33,987 nt of DNA from JBPCNH01 sp051001455. Lineage in GTDB: Bacteria; Actinomycetota; CADDZG01; WHSQ01. Under the pieces are notes generated by a model. It did no database searches. It was not told the origin of the DNA and saw only the letters and a program-made list of their open reading frames with translations. Shown here in pieces: positions 1-7,503 of the stretch (position 1 is the first letter of the stretch; every line of letters starts with the position of its first letter). Where the stretch lies: the NCBI GenBank assembly GCA_051001455.1, contig JBPCNH010000043.1, forward strand, positions 1 through 33,987, in the 5' to 3' direction. Position numbers and translations under genes: made by a program.

Positions 1-1899
1 TCCGTTTTGGCCCTGGGCCCCGCCCTCGATGCAACCGTAGCCCTCTACAACGACCGTGTGGAGGCGCTCGATTCCCGCGTTCGTGCTGCGATGGGCGTCA
101 CCCGATTCGCCGAGTTGCTCGAAGGAGGCAGTTCGGGCCGGCTCGATGATTTCTTGCAAGCTCGCCTCTCCGGCGCTCGCAGCTTGGATTTCCTCATCGC
201 GCTCGATACCGACGATCGGGTGATCAGCGAGGCGAGACGCGACGGGCAATTCGTGCCGGGCGTGCAGCCTCCGGCGCGCGGTGCCATCCTGCGCGCCACG
301 GACGGCGTGGGTCCCGGCTTCGTGAGGACGCCGGAGATCCCGGTACGGATAGCGGGGACGGGCAAGGTCGGAACCATCATCGGAGGATTCTGGCTAGATC
401 AGGAGCTTCTGGGGGGATCCTCCCAAGACAGCTCGGTGTTGTCGCTCGTGGCGGAGGGGCGGGTGATCGCATCCACCGCGGCTCTGCCCGTCCCAGTCGA
501 CGTGGAGCCCGTCTTCGGGCAAGCGTTCGAGACCGAGATCGACGGCGAAGCAAAGGCCCGCGCCCGTCCGCTCGCAGAAGACCTTTCTCTCGTCGCCTCT
601 ACTCCCGTAGCCCCGATAGATCGGTTGTCTCGCAGAGTCATCACCTCGATGTTGGGACTCCTTGCCTTGGCCATCTTCGGGACGACCCTGCTCGCTTACC
701 TGCTGGCTCGCTTGATCACGCGTCCTCTCGAGGAGGTCGCCGAAGGTGCCCAGGCAATCTCGGACGGACGTTTCGACTATCGGATCAAGGTTCGATCCAA
801 GGACGAGGTTGGTCAATTGGCAACGGCGTTCAACGAGATGACCGGTCGTCTCGAGGAAACCGTTACGGAGTTGCAGTCATCGCGCGACCAGCTGCAGCGT
901 TCGGTGCAACGCATCGGTGAGACCCTAAGGGCCACCCATGACATGGGGCAGATGCTCGAGTCGATGTTCAATACGGCTGTGGACGCGGTCTCGGCCGACG
1001 CGGCTGTCTTGTGGCGCTTCACTTCCACCCGTCGCGATCTCTACGCGAGCAACGTCATCGGGCTTGACCCGGAGTCCTTGGGCATGGTCCGTGTGGGAGA
1101 AGGGGTTGCGGGCCACGTGGCCGAACGTGCCGCCAACGTGTTGCTGCCTTCTGCTGGCGGCCCCCGGCCGGTGGATACCGAACCTGATGCTCCCATCGTC
1201 ATCTCTATACCCCTCTACAGCCAGCGACGAGTGACCGGTGTTCTGGCCGTTTATCGAACCGATCCCGACGCTCCATTCACTCGGGAGGACCTAGACACGG
1301 TGGTCTTCCTTGCAGAACAAGGCGGTGTCGCGATCGAGAACGTCCAATTGCACGAGGAAGCCAAACGGTTGTCACTGATGGACGGACTGACGGGCACGTG
1401 GAACCGGCGTTTCTTCCAGATGCAGTTCAAGCAGGTGCTGGCGACGGCGACCCGATTCGAAAGGCCCTTCAGCATCTTGATGCTGGATATCGACTTCTTC
1501 AAGCCGGTGAACGACACCTATGGGCACCAGAGAGGTGACTCGATCCTGGTCGAGTTCGCACAACGTGTCAACGGGACGTTGAGAGAGGTCGATACATTCG
1601 CTCGTTATGGAGGAGAGGAATTCATCTGCCTCTTGTCCGAGACCGATACCGAGGGCGCCGTCACAACTGCCGAGAAGATCCTCGAGGTGATCCGGTCAAA
1701 GCCATTCGGATCGTCCGGTGAGGACGAGATCAATCTGACAGTTTCGGTGGGCGTAGCCGTTCATCCGCAGCACGGCACTACTTACGCGGATCTCGTCGAA
1801 GCCGCCGACCAGGCTCTGTACGCGGCGAAGAGTGCCGGGCGTAACACCGTCAAGGTCGCAGGTAACAAGACGGAATCCCAGCTGAAGCTGGCGACCTGA
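1..1899 (+). CDS. Membrane-bound diguanylate cyclase, 5' partial
   Basis: The reading frame is open to the first base, so the N-terminus lies outside the window. Numbering residues from the TTG at position 7, an extracytoplasmic sensor-like region (1-205) is followed by a membrane helix (about 211-236), a HAMP linker (233-285), a GAF domain (305-450) and a GGDEF domain (455-618). The active-site loop is GGEEF (535-539). An RxxD inhibitory site (R526-D529) sits five residues before it, so c-di-GMP synthesis with product inhibition is expected. No EAL domain follows. The signal is presumably sensed outside the cell and passed through HAMP and GAF; the ligand is unknown. It stands alone, with galU 54 bp downstream. 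Confidence 0.93.
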   Translation, partial: SVLALGPALDATVALYNDRVEALDSRVRAAMGVTRFAELLEGGSSGRLDDFLQARLSGARSLDFLIALDTDDRVISEARRDGQFVPGVQPPARGAILRATDGVGPGFVRTPEIPVRIAGTGKVGTIIGGFWLDQELLGGSSQDSSVLSLVAEGRVIASTAALPVPVDVEPVFGQAFETEIDGEAKARARPLAEDLSLVASTPVAPIDRLSRRVITSMLGLLALAIFGTTLLAYLLARLITRPLEEVAEGAQAISDGRFDYRIKVRSKDEVGQLATAFNEMTGRLEETVTELQSSRDQLQRSVQRIGETLRATHDMGQMLESMFNTAVDAVSADAAVLWRFTSTRRDLYASNVIGLDPESLGMVRVGEGVAGHVAERAANVLLPSAGGPRPVDTEPDAPIVISIPLYSQRRVTGVLAVYRTDPDAPFTREDLDTVVFLAEQGGVAIENVQLHEEAKRLSLMDGLTGTWNRRFFQMQFKQVLATATRFERPFSILMLDIDFFKPVNDTYGHQRGDSILVEFAQRVNGTLREVDTFARYGGEEFICLLSETDTEGAVTTAEKILEVIRSKPFGSSGEDEINLTVSVGVAVHPQHGTTYADLVEAADQALYAAKSAGRNTVKVAGNKTESQLKLAT

Positions 1900-1941
1900 G
1901 AGGTCCTATCGCCGGGCGCGTTGCGTAGCCTTCCGTACCGT

Positions 1942-1947
1942 TAACCT
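1942..1947 (+). promoter_or_regulatory. -10-like element, leaderless galU
   Basis: TAACCT lies six bases before the galU ATG, and no Shine-Dalgarno sequence fits between. A weak -35 (TTGCGT, 1921-1926) has a short 15-bp spacer. If this is the -10, transcription starts at or next to the start codon. Confidence 0.5.
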
Positions 1948-1953
1948 GCACCC

Positions 1954-2841
1954 ATGATCGTTCGTAAGGCGGTGATCCCCGCAGCGGGACTAGGCACCCG
2001 CTTCCTTCCCGCGACCAAAGTCCTCGCCAAAGAGATGATGAATGTCGTCGACCGACCAGGCATCCAGTACGCCGTGGAAGAGGCGCAGCGCGCGGGGATC
2101 GACGACATCTTGATCGTCACCAGCCGGGGCAAGTCTCTCCTCGAAGATCATTTCGACCGGGCTCCGGAACTCGAACAGCAGCTGGAGAAGAAGGGCAAGA
2201 GCACGGAGCTGGAGGAGGTACTGGCAACTTCAAGGTTGGCCAACGTGCATTCCGTACGTCAGAAAGAGCCGCTCGGTTTGGGACATGCGGTGCTCATGGC
2301 TCGGGAGCATGTGGGCGACGAACCCTTCGTGGTCCTCCTTCCCGACGAGATAGTCCCCGAGCCGAGGGATGCTGAGCCCGCTCTCCTCCCCGAGATGATC
2401 GCGGCACACGCCGACCGAGGGGCTCCCGTAGTCGCGGTACGAGAGGTTGAATTGGAAGAGGTTCCTTCCTATGGGATCGTCGATCCCGGAGAGCAAGAGG
2501 GAGCCTTTGCTCCTATCAAGACCTTCGTCGAGAAGCCTTCGATGGAGGAGGCGCCCTCCCGGCTCGCATCGGTGGGCCGCTACGTCTTGAATCCGTCCGT
2601 GTTCGACGCACTCGAGGCGACGGCCCCCGGCGCAGGTAACGAGATCCAATTGACCGACGGCATCCAATCGCTGACCGCGACCGAAGGTGCGTGGGCGTAC
2701 ATCTACGACGGCCCTATCTTCGATGTGGGAAAGAAAGCCGACTATCTAAGAGCGACCATCGAACTCGCCCTGCGACGTCCGGACCTGGCCGAGGACCTGC
2801 GTGCCTTCTTGAGGGAAGTGATCGGCCGCGGTGACTCCTAG
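1954..2841 (+). CDS. galU: UTP--glucose-1-phosphate uridylyltransferase
   Basis: Converts UTP and glucose-1-phosphate to UDP-glucose in the cytoplasm, feeding glycan and envelope synthesis. The 295-residue length is normal for bacterial GalU. The N-terminal nucleotide-binding motif AAGLGTRFLPATK is present, as are PSYGIVD, the FVEKP region and GNEIQLTDGI. The usual KAMPKEMLP stretch is replaced by KVLAKEMMNVVD, a divergent but recognisable variant. The ATG is preceded by a -10-like hexamer rather than a ribosome binding site. The stop codon shares a CTAG palindrome with the stop of the convergent small gene. In mycobacteria galU heads the glp-rimJ-glpr cluster; here glp and rimJ are not present. 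Confidence 0.95.
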   Translation: MIVRKAVIPAAGLGTRFLPATKVLAKEMMNVVDRPGIQYAVEEAQRAGIDDILIVTSRGKSLLEDHFDRAPELEQQLEKKGKSTELEEVLATSRLANVHSVRQKEPLGLGHAVLMAREHVGDEPFVVLLPDEIVPEPRDAEPALLPEMIAAHADRGAPVVAVREVELEEVPSYGIVDPGEQEGAFAPIKTFVEKPSMEEAPSRLASVGRYVLNPSVFDALEATAPGAGNEIQLTDGIQSLTATEGAWAYIYDGPIFDVGKKADYLRATIELALRRPDLAEDLRAFLREVIGRGDS

Positions 2842-2990
2842 GTCTTGGCGCGTTTCAGATAAGCCGTCGTTCCCGTTGTAGCGCTCTCGACTACCTGGAC
2901 AAGTTCCCAACCTTCTTCACCCCATTGGTTCAGGATCTCTTGCAGGGCATGTGAGATGAGGGGCACGGTTGCGTACTCCCACTTCTGCAT
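2838..2990 (-). CDS. Small DUF4177-like protein (50 aa)
   Basis: A 50-residue protein starting MQKWEYATVPL, with WGEEGWELVQVV in the middle and YLKRAK near the end. This matches the short DUF4177-type proteins common in actinobacteria, whose function is unknown. The ATG at 2990 was chosen because AAGGAG lies seven bases upstream on the minus strand; longer in-frame extensions upstream do not look coding. It is convergent with galU, and both stop codons lie in one CTAG palindrome (2838-2841), so there is no room for a terminator between them. No signal peptide or membrane segment is visible. Confidence 0.75.
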   Translation of the reverse strand: MQKWEYATVPLISHALQEILNQWGEEGWELVQVVESATTGTTAYLKRAKT

Positions 2991-3048
2991 AGGTATGCTC
3001 CTTGATCGCTTGTGTCGGTCGTCACTCTTACCCGAAGCCTGGGCCGCG

Positions 3049-3054
3049 TAACTT
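3049..3054 (+). promoter_or_regulatory. -10-like element, leaderless DUF192 gene
   Basis: TAACTT lies seven bases before the ATG at 3062, with no purine-rich ribosome binding site between. It follows the same pattern seen before several other genes in the window. Confidence 0.45.
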
Positions 3055-3061
3055 ACTTCAC

Positions 3062-3418
3062 ATGGCCGTACGTCTAGTTTGTGGTTTACGCCGTGTGTCG
3101 GTTGCTGATGATGTACGGGATGCGTCGACCCCGTTGAAGAGAGCTCGCGGCCTGATCCGAGCGACGCTGCCACGAGCAGCCGCGCTCCGGCTACCGGGCG
3201 CCAAGCGGATCCATACCTTCGGCATGGAGTTTCCGATCGACGTCATCTTCTGTGATCGTGGCCTGAGGATCTTGCAGCTGGAGAGGCACCTCGGGCCTCG
3301 ACGCATCACCCCTCGGGTGCGCGGAGCGGATGTTGTCTTCGAGCTGCATGCCGGTGCTTGTGATCTTCTCGAGGTCGGAGACCGGCTAAGCCTGCAATGT
3401 CACGACAGCGCCCTGTAG
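3062..3418 (+). CDS. DUF192 family protein
   Basis: 118 residues with the family signature THFGM-like segment: IHTFGMEFPIDVIFCD, followed by LRILQLERHLGPRRITP and a C-terminal GDRL segment. DUF192 proteins are small beta-rich proteins of unknown role, sometimes exported; no signal peptide is visible in this copy. The ATG at 3062 was preferred to an upstream in-frame ATG at 3002 because the extension is not family-like and a -10 hexamer lies just before 3062. The 3' end overlaps the convergent flavin reductase gene by 19 bp. The gene is divergent from the DUF4177-like gene, so 2991-3061 carries both promoters. Confidence 0.82.
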   Translation: MAVRLVCGLRRVSVADDVRDASTPLKRARGLIRATLPRAAALRLPGAKRIHTFGMEFPIDVIFCDRGLRILQLERHLGPRRITPRVRGADVVFELHAGACDLLEVGDRLSLQCHDSAL

Positions 3419-3870
3419 GACCGGTCGAAATAGAGAAGAGGATCCCCCTCTCCGATCTCTGTGGTCAGGACCTCGGCGATGAAGATCTCGTGGTCGCCGG
3501 CACGGATCACCTCATGGGTCCTGCATCCCATACTTACCAATGACCCTTCGAGGAGCGGGATCCCGTGTGGGCCCCGGTGGTGAGGGACGTCCTCGAACGT
3601 CTTGTCACCCGGTATGGCGAAAGCGCGTGCCACCGCCTCTTGATGGGCGCTCAAGATGTTGACCCCGAAGACCTCTGTGTCGTGGATCATCGAGCGGGTT
3701 CTGGAGGATTGACCTAGCGAGACCAATATGAGGGGCGGATCCAAGGAGGTTGCGGCGAACGAGGAAGCCGTCATCCCATGCAGAGATCCCTCGCTGGCAA
3801 CGGTGACGATGGTCACTCCACTCGCGAACAAGCGGGCGGCGGCCCTGTATTCGTCAGGCCCTACCGGCAC
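3400..3870 (-). CDS. Flavin reductase-like FMN-binding protein
   Basis: 156 residues of the flavin reductase-like, FMN-binding split-barrel family (HpaC/RutF-like). Recognisable parts are FASGVTIVTV, GMTASSFAATSLDPPLILVSL, FGVNILSAHQ, and a late HEIFIAEV segment before LLYFDRSYR. Such proteins reduce FMN or FAD with NAD(P)H and often supply a two-component monooxygenase, but no partner monooxygenase lies nearby, so the substrate is open. The GTG start at 3870 is preceded by CGGAG six bases upstream. The 3' end overlaps the DUF192 gene by 19 bp on the opposite strand. Confidence 0.88.
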   Translation of the reverse strand: MPVGPDEYRAAARLFASGVTIVTVASEGSLHGMTASSFAATSLDPPLILVSLGQSSRTRSMIHDTEVFGVNILSAHQEAVARAFAIPGDKTFEDVPHHRGPHGIPLLEGSLVSMGCRTHEVIRAGDHEIFIAEVLTTEIGEGDPLLYFDRSYRALS

Positions 3871-3927
3871 CTAGTGCTCCGTCCGAACGATGTCACGTCC
3901 TGAAAAGTCCTCGGGGCCCGCGATTGC

Positions 3928-4128
3928 TCAGCCCGGCACCTCGTCGAACCCTGTCTCGAACGTTTGAGGTGGGAGGAATAGCCAGCCTCCCGCGATGTCG
4001 CCTAAGCCTTCTTCGAGGAAGCGGATGGCGTCGGGATGCGGCCCGGATGCACTTCCGGCCACTCGAACCGCGCCGCGGCGCACCAGCTCTTCAATCAGGT
4101 CTTGTGTGGGGTGCCCTTCGATCTCCAT
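3928..4128 (-). CDS. Small hypothetical protein (66 aa)
   Basis: An acidic 66-residue protein beginning MEIEGHPTQDLIEELVRRGA and ending TFETGFDEVPG. I do not recognise a family. It looks soluble: no signal peptide, membrane helix or metal motif. Codon third positions are GC-rich like the neighbours, which supports coding. It follows the small membrane-protein gene with a 9-bp gap, and a TAGACT hexamer lies six bases before the ATG, so it may have its own leaderless transcript as well as readthrough from pepA. Function unknown. Confidence 0.6.
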   Translation of the reverse strand: MEIEGHPTQDLIEELVRRGAVRVAGSASGPHPDAIRFLEEGLGDIAGGWLFLPPQTFETGFDEVPG

Positions 4129-4134
4129 GGGTGG

Positions 4135-4140
4135 AGTCTA
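4135..4140 (-). promoter_or_regulatory. -10-like element, minus strand
   Basis: On the minus strand this reads TAGACT, six bases before the ATG at 4128. It overlaps the stop codon of the upstream gene, so chance cannot be excluded. Confidence 0.35.
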
Positions 4141-4449
4141 TGCGTCGTCTCTGCGTTTCCGGGTGGCGGTGTAGGTGTCGCGCGCAGCCGCGGCGATCGC
4201 CGTCGAAGCGAACGCGAGGAAGCCGATCCCGGCGAGGAACCCGGCGACGATCACGTAGCGTCTGGTGGTCTCCGTCCAATTGACCGTGATGAATAAGTAG
4301 GTCGCCAATACCCCGATGAGAGCGCAGATGGCCATCCCTGCCGTCGCCACCGCGTGCAACCTGGAGGTCGATGCTACGGGGGCCGGCACCTCCTTAGGTG
4401 GATCGGTTCCTAGAGGGATGACGTTGTCGCCACCTGTTCCTTCATTCAT
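4138..4449 (-). CDS. Small two-helix membrane protein
   Basis: 103 residues. A hydrophilic N-terminus (1-30) precedes two hydrophobic segments (about 32-57 and 66-90) joined by a short loop with WTETTRRY; the tail is basic (TATRKRRDD). Both ends are probably cytoplasmic. No family was recognised. The ATG at 4449 overlaps the pepA stop by four bases (ATGA), a classic translational-coupling arrangement, so it is probably co-expressed with pepA. A longer in-frame reading upstream would run deep into pepA and was rejected. Confidence 0.65.
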   Translation of the reverse strand: MNEGTGGDNVIPLGTDPPKEVPAPVASTSRLHAVATAGMAICALIGVLATYLFITVNWTETTRRYVIVAGFLAGIGFLAFASTAIAAAARDTYTATRKRRDDA

Positions 4450-5948
4450 GGTCGCTTGCTGATCCACTCGATGAGGGTGCGGACCGGGATCCCGGTGCCG
4501 CCCTTCGAAACCTCGTCGTAGCGGGAATCCGATCTGCCCGTCCCGGCGATATCGAGATGAGCCCACGGGATGTTTTTCCCGACGAATTCCTTCAGGAACA
4601 ACGCAGCTGCGATGGCGCCGCCGGGACGCGGACCTGAATTCTTGAGGTCCGCTACAGGCGACGACAATCCTTCGAGATAGCTGTCTACCAGCGGAAGCCT
4701 CCAGAATCCTTCCCCTGAACGGTCGGCCGCGGACTCGATCTCATGCGCGAGCTCGTCGTCCGTCGAAAAGAACCCCGTGACCCGACCTCCGAGGGCGATC
4801 GTTACGTGTCCCGTAAGTGTAGCGACGTCGATGATCGCGTGGGGTTTTTCCTCTGACGCCAGCACGAGCGCATCCGCAAGGAGAAGTCGGCCCTCTGCGT
4901 CGGTGTTCGTCACCTCGACGGATCTGCCCCCGTATTGCTTGATGACGTCGCCCGGTCTGATCGCCGATCCGGAGATCATGTTCTCGGCGCACGGGATGTA
5001 GGCCACGACCTCTTTCGTTACACCCAAACGGCCGAGCACGCTCATGACGGCGAGCACGATCGCACCGCCCGCCATGTCGGTCTTCATGGTCTCCATGCTT
5101 GCCGCCGGCTTGATGGAGTAACCGCCGGTGTCATAAGTGACGCCCTTCCCAACCAGTGCCACTTTCTCGGTTGCTCCCGGCGGACGGTAACGAAGCTCAA
5201 TAAGGCAGGGGGGTTCGTCGCCTCCTTTGCCCACTCCGACGATGCCTCCGAAGCCCCGAACCTCGAGGTCCTTCGCGTCGGAGACCCTGCATTGGAGCCC
5301 GGTCACGTCGGCGGTTTCTTTAGCGCGCCGCGCCATTGCTTTAGGTGTCAACGATGAAGCCGGTTCGTTAGTTAGATCGCGCGCTAAGGCGACTGCATGC
5401 GCTGTGGTCGATCCATGTTCCACGGCTTCGATGTCGCCGTCCACGATGATCAATCTCTGTAGACGGGCGGGTTGTGGATCCGTCTTCAGGCCGTCGTAGC
5501 GGTAGGTTCCCAGTAGGAAGCCTTCAACCGAGGCGATCGTCGCGGCGTCGACCTCCTCGATCGCCGAATGCAAAGTCGAAGCGACGTCGGCTCGGTCACC
5601 CAGCCGTCGAGCGGCTTTCGCGGCGGCGCGCCGGATCGTGTGGGGAACAGCAGATGATCGCTCACCCAAGCCCACCACTGCTATGGCTGCGGCAGGCAAC
5701 CTACCTCCGCTGGGCAACAGGGCGACCTCCCCGACCTTCGCCTTGAAACCATCGGCCACCCATCCGGCTATCTCGCCGTTCAGGGCGGCGTCTGCTGTCT
5801 GGGCCGAGGTGGTTAGTTCGATCCCCCCGTCATCGGAGAACGCTCCGACCACCAAAACGTCGCACGAGATCTGGGATGCCGGACCTTCGGCGGTTAGAGC
5901 TTGGGGCGAGATCGGCAAGTCGAGCTCCTTGTTCGTGGTCGGTTGCAC
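4446..5948 (-). CDS. pepA: Leucyl aminopeptidase (M17)
   Basis: A 500-residue M17 cytosolic aminopeptidase that removes N-terminal residues from peptides using two divalent metals. The C-terminal catalytic domain holds GKGVTYDTGGYSIKP (K268, D273, K280), MKTDMAGG (D291) and the signature NTDAEGRL (D350, E352, R354). The N-terminal Macro-like domain (about 1-180) is more divergent, as usual. The family core is normally TFDTGG; Tyr replaces Phe here, a mild change. The GTG start at 5948 has GGAGG ten bases upstream with TATATA in between. It leads a small minus-strand operon with the membrane protein and perhaps the 66-aa gene. Confidence 0.95.
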   Translation of the reverse strand: MQPTTNKELDLPISPQALTAEGPASQISCDVLVVGAFSDDGGIELTTSAQTADAALNGEIAGWVADGFKAKVGEVALLPSGGRLPAAAIAVVGLGERSSAVPHTIRRAAAKAARRLGDRADVASTLHSAIEEVDAATIASVEGFLLGTYRYDGLKTDPQPARLQRLIIVDGDIEAVEHGSTTAHAVALARDLTNEPASSLTPKAMARRAKETADVTGLQCRVSDAKDLEVRGFGGIVGVGKGGDEPPCLIELRYRPPGATEKVALVGKGVTYDTGGYSIKPAASMETMKTDMAGGAIVLAVMSVLGRLGVTKEVVAYIPCAENMISGSAIRPGDVIKQYGGRSVEVTNTDAEGRLLLADALVLASEEKPHAIIDVATLTGHVTIALGGRVTGFFSTDDELAHEIESAADRSGEGFWRLPLVDSYLEGLSSPVADLKNSGPRPGGAIAAALFLKEFVGKNIPWAHLDIAGTGRSDSRYDEVSKGGTGIPVRTLIEWISKRP

Positions 5949-6078
5949 TGTATATATCCCTCCGCCGCCCGAACGATGTCATCGCGCTCTTCCAGAAGTT
6001 TTCGCGGAAATACGCCACTAATGGGGCCTTCGGCCTTAGCGTGACGGACGTGGTCGAAAGAGCATCGGGGGAGTTGCG

Positions 6079-6558
6079 ATGACCCTAGTTTTCTTCGTGG
6101 TGTTGGCTCTTGCATGGGCGGCGGTTTTCGTACCCGCAGCGATCAGAGCCAGACAAGGAACCCCTTATTCGAGTGCCGAGCGTTTCAAGCGAGGCATGGA
6201 TCGCATCGCGCCGGGTTTCGGATCAAGTGGTCGGTGGGTGGTAGTGCCGCGGGTCCCGGGAGAGTCCCGTCGCCGGCGTTCCTTCGCCAGAGCGCAGGCG
6301 CGTCGTATCCGTCTGTTGAAGGCCTTGATCGGCCTAGTCGGAGTGACCCTTCTTCTGGGCGTGGCCGTGGGCGGGACGATGTGGAAGCTCCATCTGGTGT
6401 GCCTATTCGCTTTAGCGACTTACGTGGCTGCGCTCGTCGGGGCTAAACGCCGCCGGACGGAGACGCGGACAAAGATCCGTCCCCTGCAGGCGCGCCGTCC
6501 ACAACAGGAAGAAGTTGTTTTCTACGAGCCCGCGCAGGCGACTGGAGGCGGCAGGTAA
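6079..6558 (+). CDS. Putative Glpr/SepX-like divisome membrane protein
   Basis: 159 residues: a membrane helix at the extreme N-terminus (2-22, ending FVPAAIRAR), a basic cytoplasmic segment (23-81, with RRRR and ARRIRLL), two close helices (82-99 and 104-122) and a basic tail. This layout, and the Arg-rich lead into helix 2, match the actinobacterial Glpr/SepX family, the membrane receptor of the gephyrin-like division protein Glp. Position supports this: in M. tuberculosis the equivalent gene (Rv0996) lies downstream of galU, as here. Similarity is by architecture and position, not by an unambiguous motif. The start has GGGGGAG upstream. Glp itself is not in the window. Confidence 0.55.
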   Translation: MTLVFFVVLALAWAAVFVPAAIRARQGTPYSSAERFKRGMDRIAPGFGSSGRWVVVPRVPGESRRRRSFARAQARRIRLLKALIGLVGVTLLLGVAVGGTMWKLHLVCLFALATYVAALVGAKRRRTETRTKIRPLQARRPQQEEVVFYEPAQATGGGR

Positions 6559-6594
6559 TCACGCTGCAAGATGTGCGCATCGCCGATGCCCCTG

Positions 6595-6600
6595 TAGGGT
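6595..6600 (+). promoter_or_regulatory. -10-like element, leaderless translin gene
   Basis: TAGGGT lies seven bases before the ATG at 6608, without a ribosome binding site in the seven-base gap. It lies in the 49-bp space after the preceding gene. Confidence 0.4.
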
Positions 6601-6607
6601 GGCCGCG

Positions 6608-7243
6608 ATGGACATGTCCGATCTGTCAGAAGAGCTCCGGCTCTATCTCGACGAGAAAACGGCGGCTCGCGAGCGAGGACTTGTTGGTTCGAGGAGTTCG
6701 ATCAGAGCATGCGGTAACGCGATCCGTGCGATGCATCGGCTCGAGTTCAAGGCGGCCGAGGACCTACTACGCGATGCGCAGGAACACTTGGACGATGCTC
6801 GCTCTGCACTCCAGGCTTTCCCGGACATGCTTCACGCGGGCTTCGTACATGACGCCGAGAAGGAAGTTGCCGAGGCCCGCATCACCAAGGCGTTAGTCAC
6901 CGGCAACGGTCTGCCGTCTCCGGCGGACATCGGCATCCCACCTACGGCCTACCTCAAGGGAATGGCGGAAGCGGTAGGTGAGGGCCGCCGCCATCTTCTC
7001 GATCTTCTCCGGCGAGGCGAGCTCGATCGCTGCGAACAGCTACTTCAGTCCATGGACGACATCTACAACGTCCTCGTATCCATGGACTATCCGGACGGCG
7101 TCACGCTCGGTCTGCGGCGGCTGACGGATGTTGCTCGTTCCATCATCGAGCGGACGCGCGGCGACTTCACCACATCCACCATCCAGGATTCGCTCCGGCG
7201 CGCCCTCGACGAGCATTCGACGCTCCTGAAGAAAGAGGCTTAG
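6608..7243 (+). CDS. Translin/TRAX family protein
   Basis: 211 residues, largely helical, resembling archaeal and bacterial translin-family proteins (COG2178, predicted RNA-binding). Cues: AIRAMHRLEF (39-47), HAGFVHDAEKEVAEA (76-90), AYLKGMAEAVGEGRR (114-128) and MDYPDGVTLGLRRLTD (159-174) followed by ERTRGD. The acidic pairs E86/E89 and E121/E125 fall where TRAX has its catalytic acids (ExxE and DxxxE), so RNase activity is possible; this alignment is by eye. Eukaryotic translin-TRAX (C3PO) degrades siRNA passenger strands and tRNA 5' leaders. The gene ends 82 bp before tRNA-Ala. The start is the ATG at 6608; a second ATG lies two codons on. Confidence 0.72.
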   Translation: MDMSDLSEELRLYLDEKTAARERGLVGSRSSIRACGNAIRAMHRLEFKAAEDLLRDAQEHLDDARSALQAFPDMLHAGFVHDAEKEVAEARITKALVTGNGLPSPADIGIPPTAYLKGMAEAVGEGRRHLLDLLRRGELDRCEQLLQSMDDIYNVLVSMDYPDGVTLGLRRLTDVARSIIERTRGDFTTSTIQDSLRRALDEHSTLLKKEA

Positions 7244-7325
7244 GCGATCGAGCGGCATCCTCGAGGAACCGCCCCGACGGCGAAAGTCTGCGGCCTGCGT
7301 TCGGAAGTTAGGATGATCTCTCTTT

Positions 7326-7398
7326 GGGCCTGTAGCTCAGTTGGTAGAGCGCGCCCCTCGCACGGGTGAGGTCAGGAGTTCGATTCTCCTCAGGTCCA
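7326..7398 (+). tRNA. tRNA-Ala(CGC)
   Basis: A 73-nt cloverleaf. The acceptor stem GGGCCTG/CAGGTCC contains the G3-U70 pair that marks alanine tRNAs. Anticodon loop CTCGCAC gives anticodon CGC (codon GCG). The T-arm is AGGAG-TTCGATT-CTCCT and the discriminator is A. CCA is not encoded. A TAGGAT hexamer at 7309-7314 may be the -10 of its promoter. Confidence 0.95.
7368..7395 (+). repeat. 28-bp direct repeat, copy 1 (inside tRNA-Ala)
   Basis: This copy covers the variable loop, T-arm and most of the 3' acceptor strand of tRNA-Ala. It is identical over 28 bases to 7444-7471. The flank CGCAC just upstream is also shared, so the duplicated block effectively starts at the anticodon loop. Confidence 0.95.
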
Positions 7399-7443
7399 CA
7401 AGGTGCGCTCCAGAGCGGCTCCCTCCCCAACTTCGCATCGCAC

Positions 7444-7471
7444 GAGGTCAGGAGTTCGATTCTCCTCAGGT
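7444..7471 (+). repeat. 28-bp direct repeat, copy 2 (tRNA-Ala 3' fragment)
   Basis: An exact copy of tRNA-Ala bases 7368-7395, offset by 76 bp. The copy is preceded by CGCAC, as in the tRNA, but four bases of the anticodon stem are missing. It has no 5' half, so it cannot fold as a tRNA. It lies 33 bp before the FKBP start codon and 20 bp before its -10-like box. It could be an attachment-site scar, a slippage duplication, or a remnant of a second tRNA gene. Confidence 0.95.
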
Positions 7472-7490
7472 TCGCGGTCGGCGGCGAGGG

Positions 7491-7496
7491 TAGTCT
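7491..7496 (+). promoter_or_regulatory. -10-like element, leaderless FKBP gene
   Basis: TAGTCT lies seven bases before the ATG at 7504; the gap CAAAGTC contains no ribosome binding site. Confidence 0.45.
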
Positions 7497-7503
7497 CAAA
7501 GTC

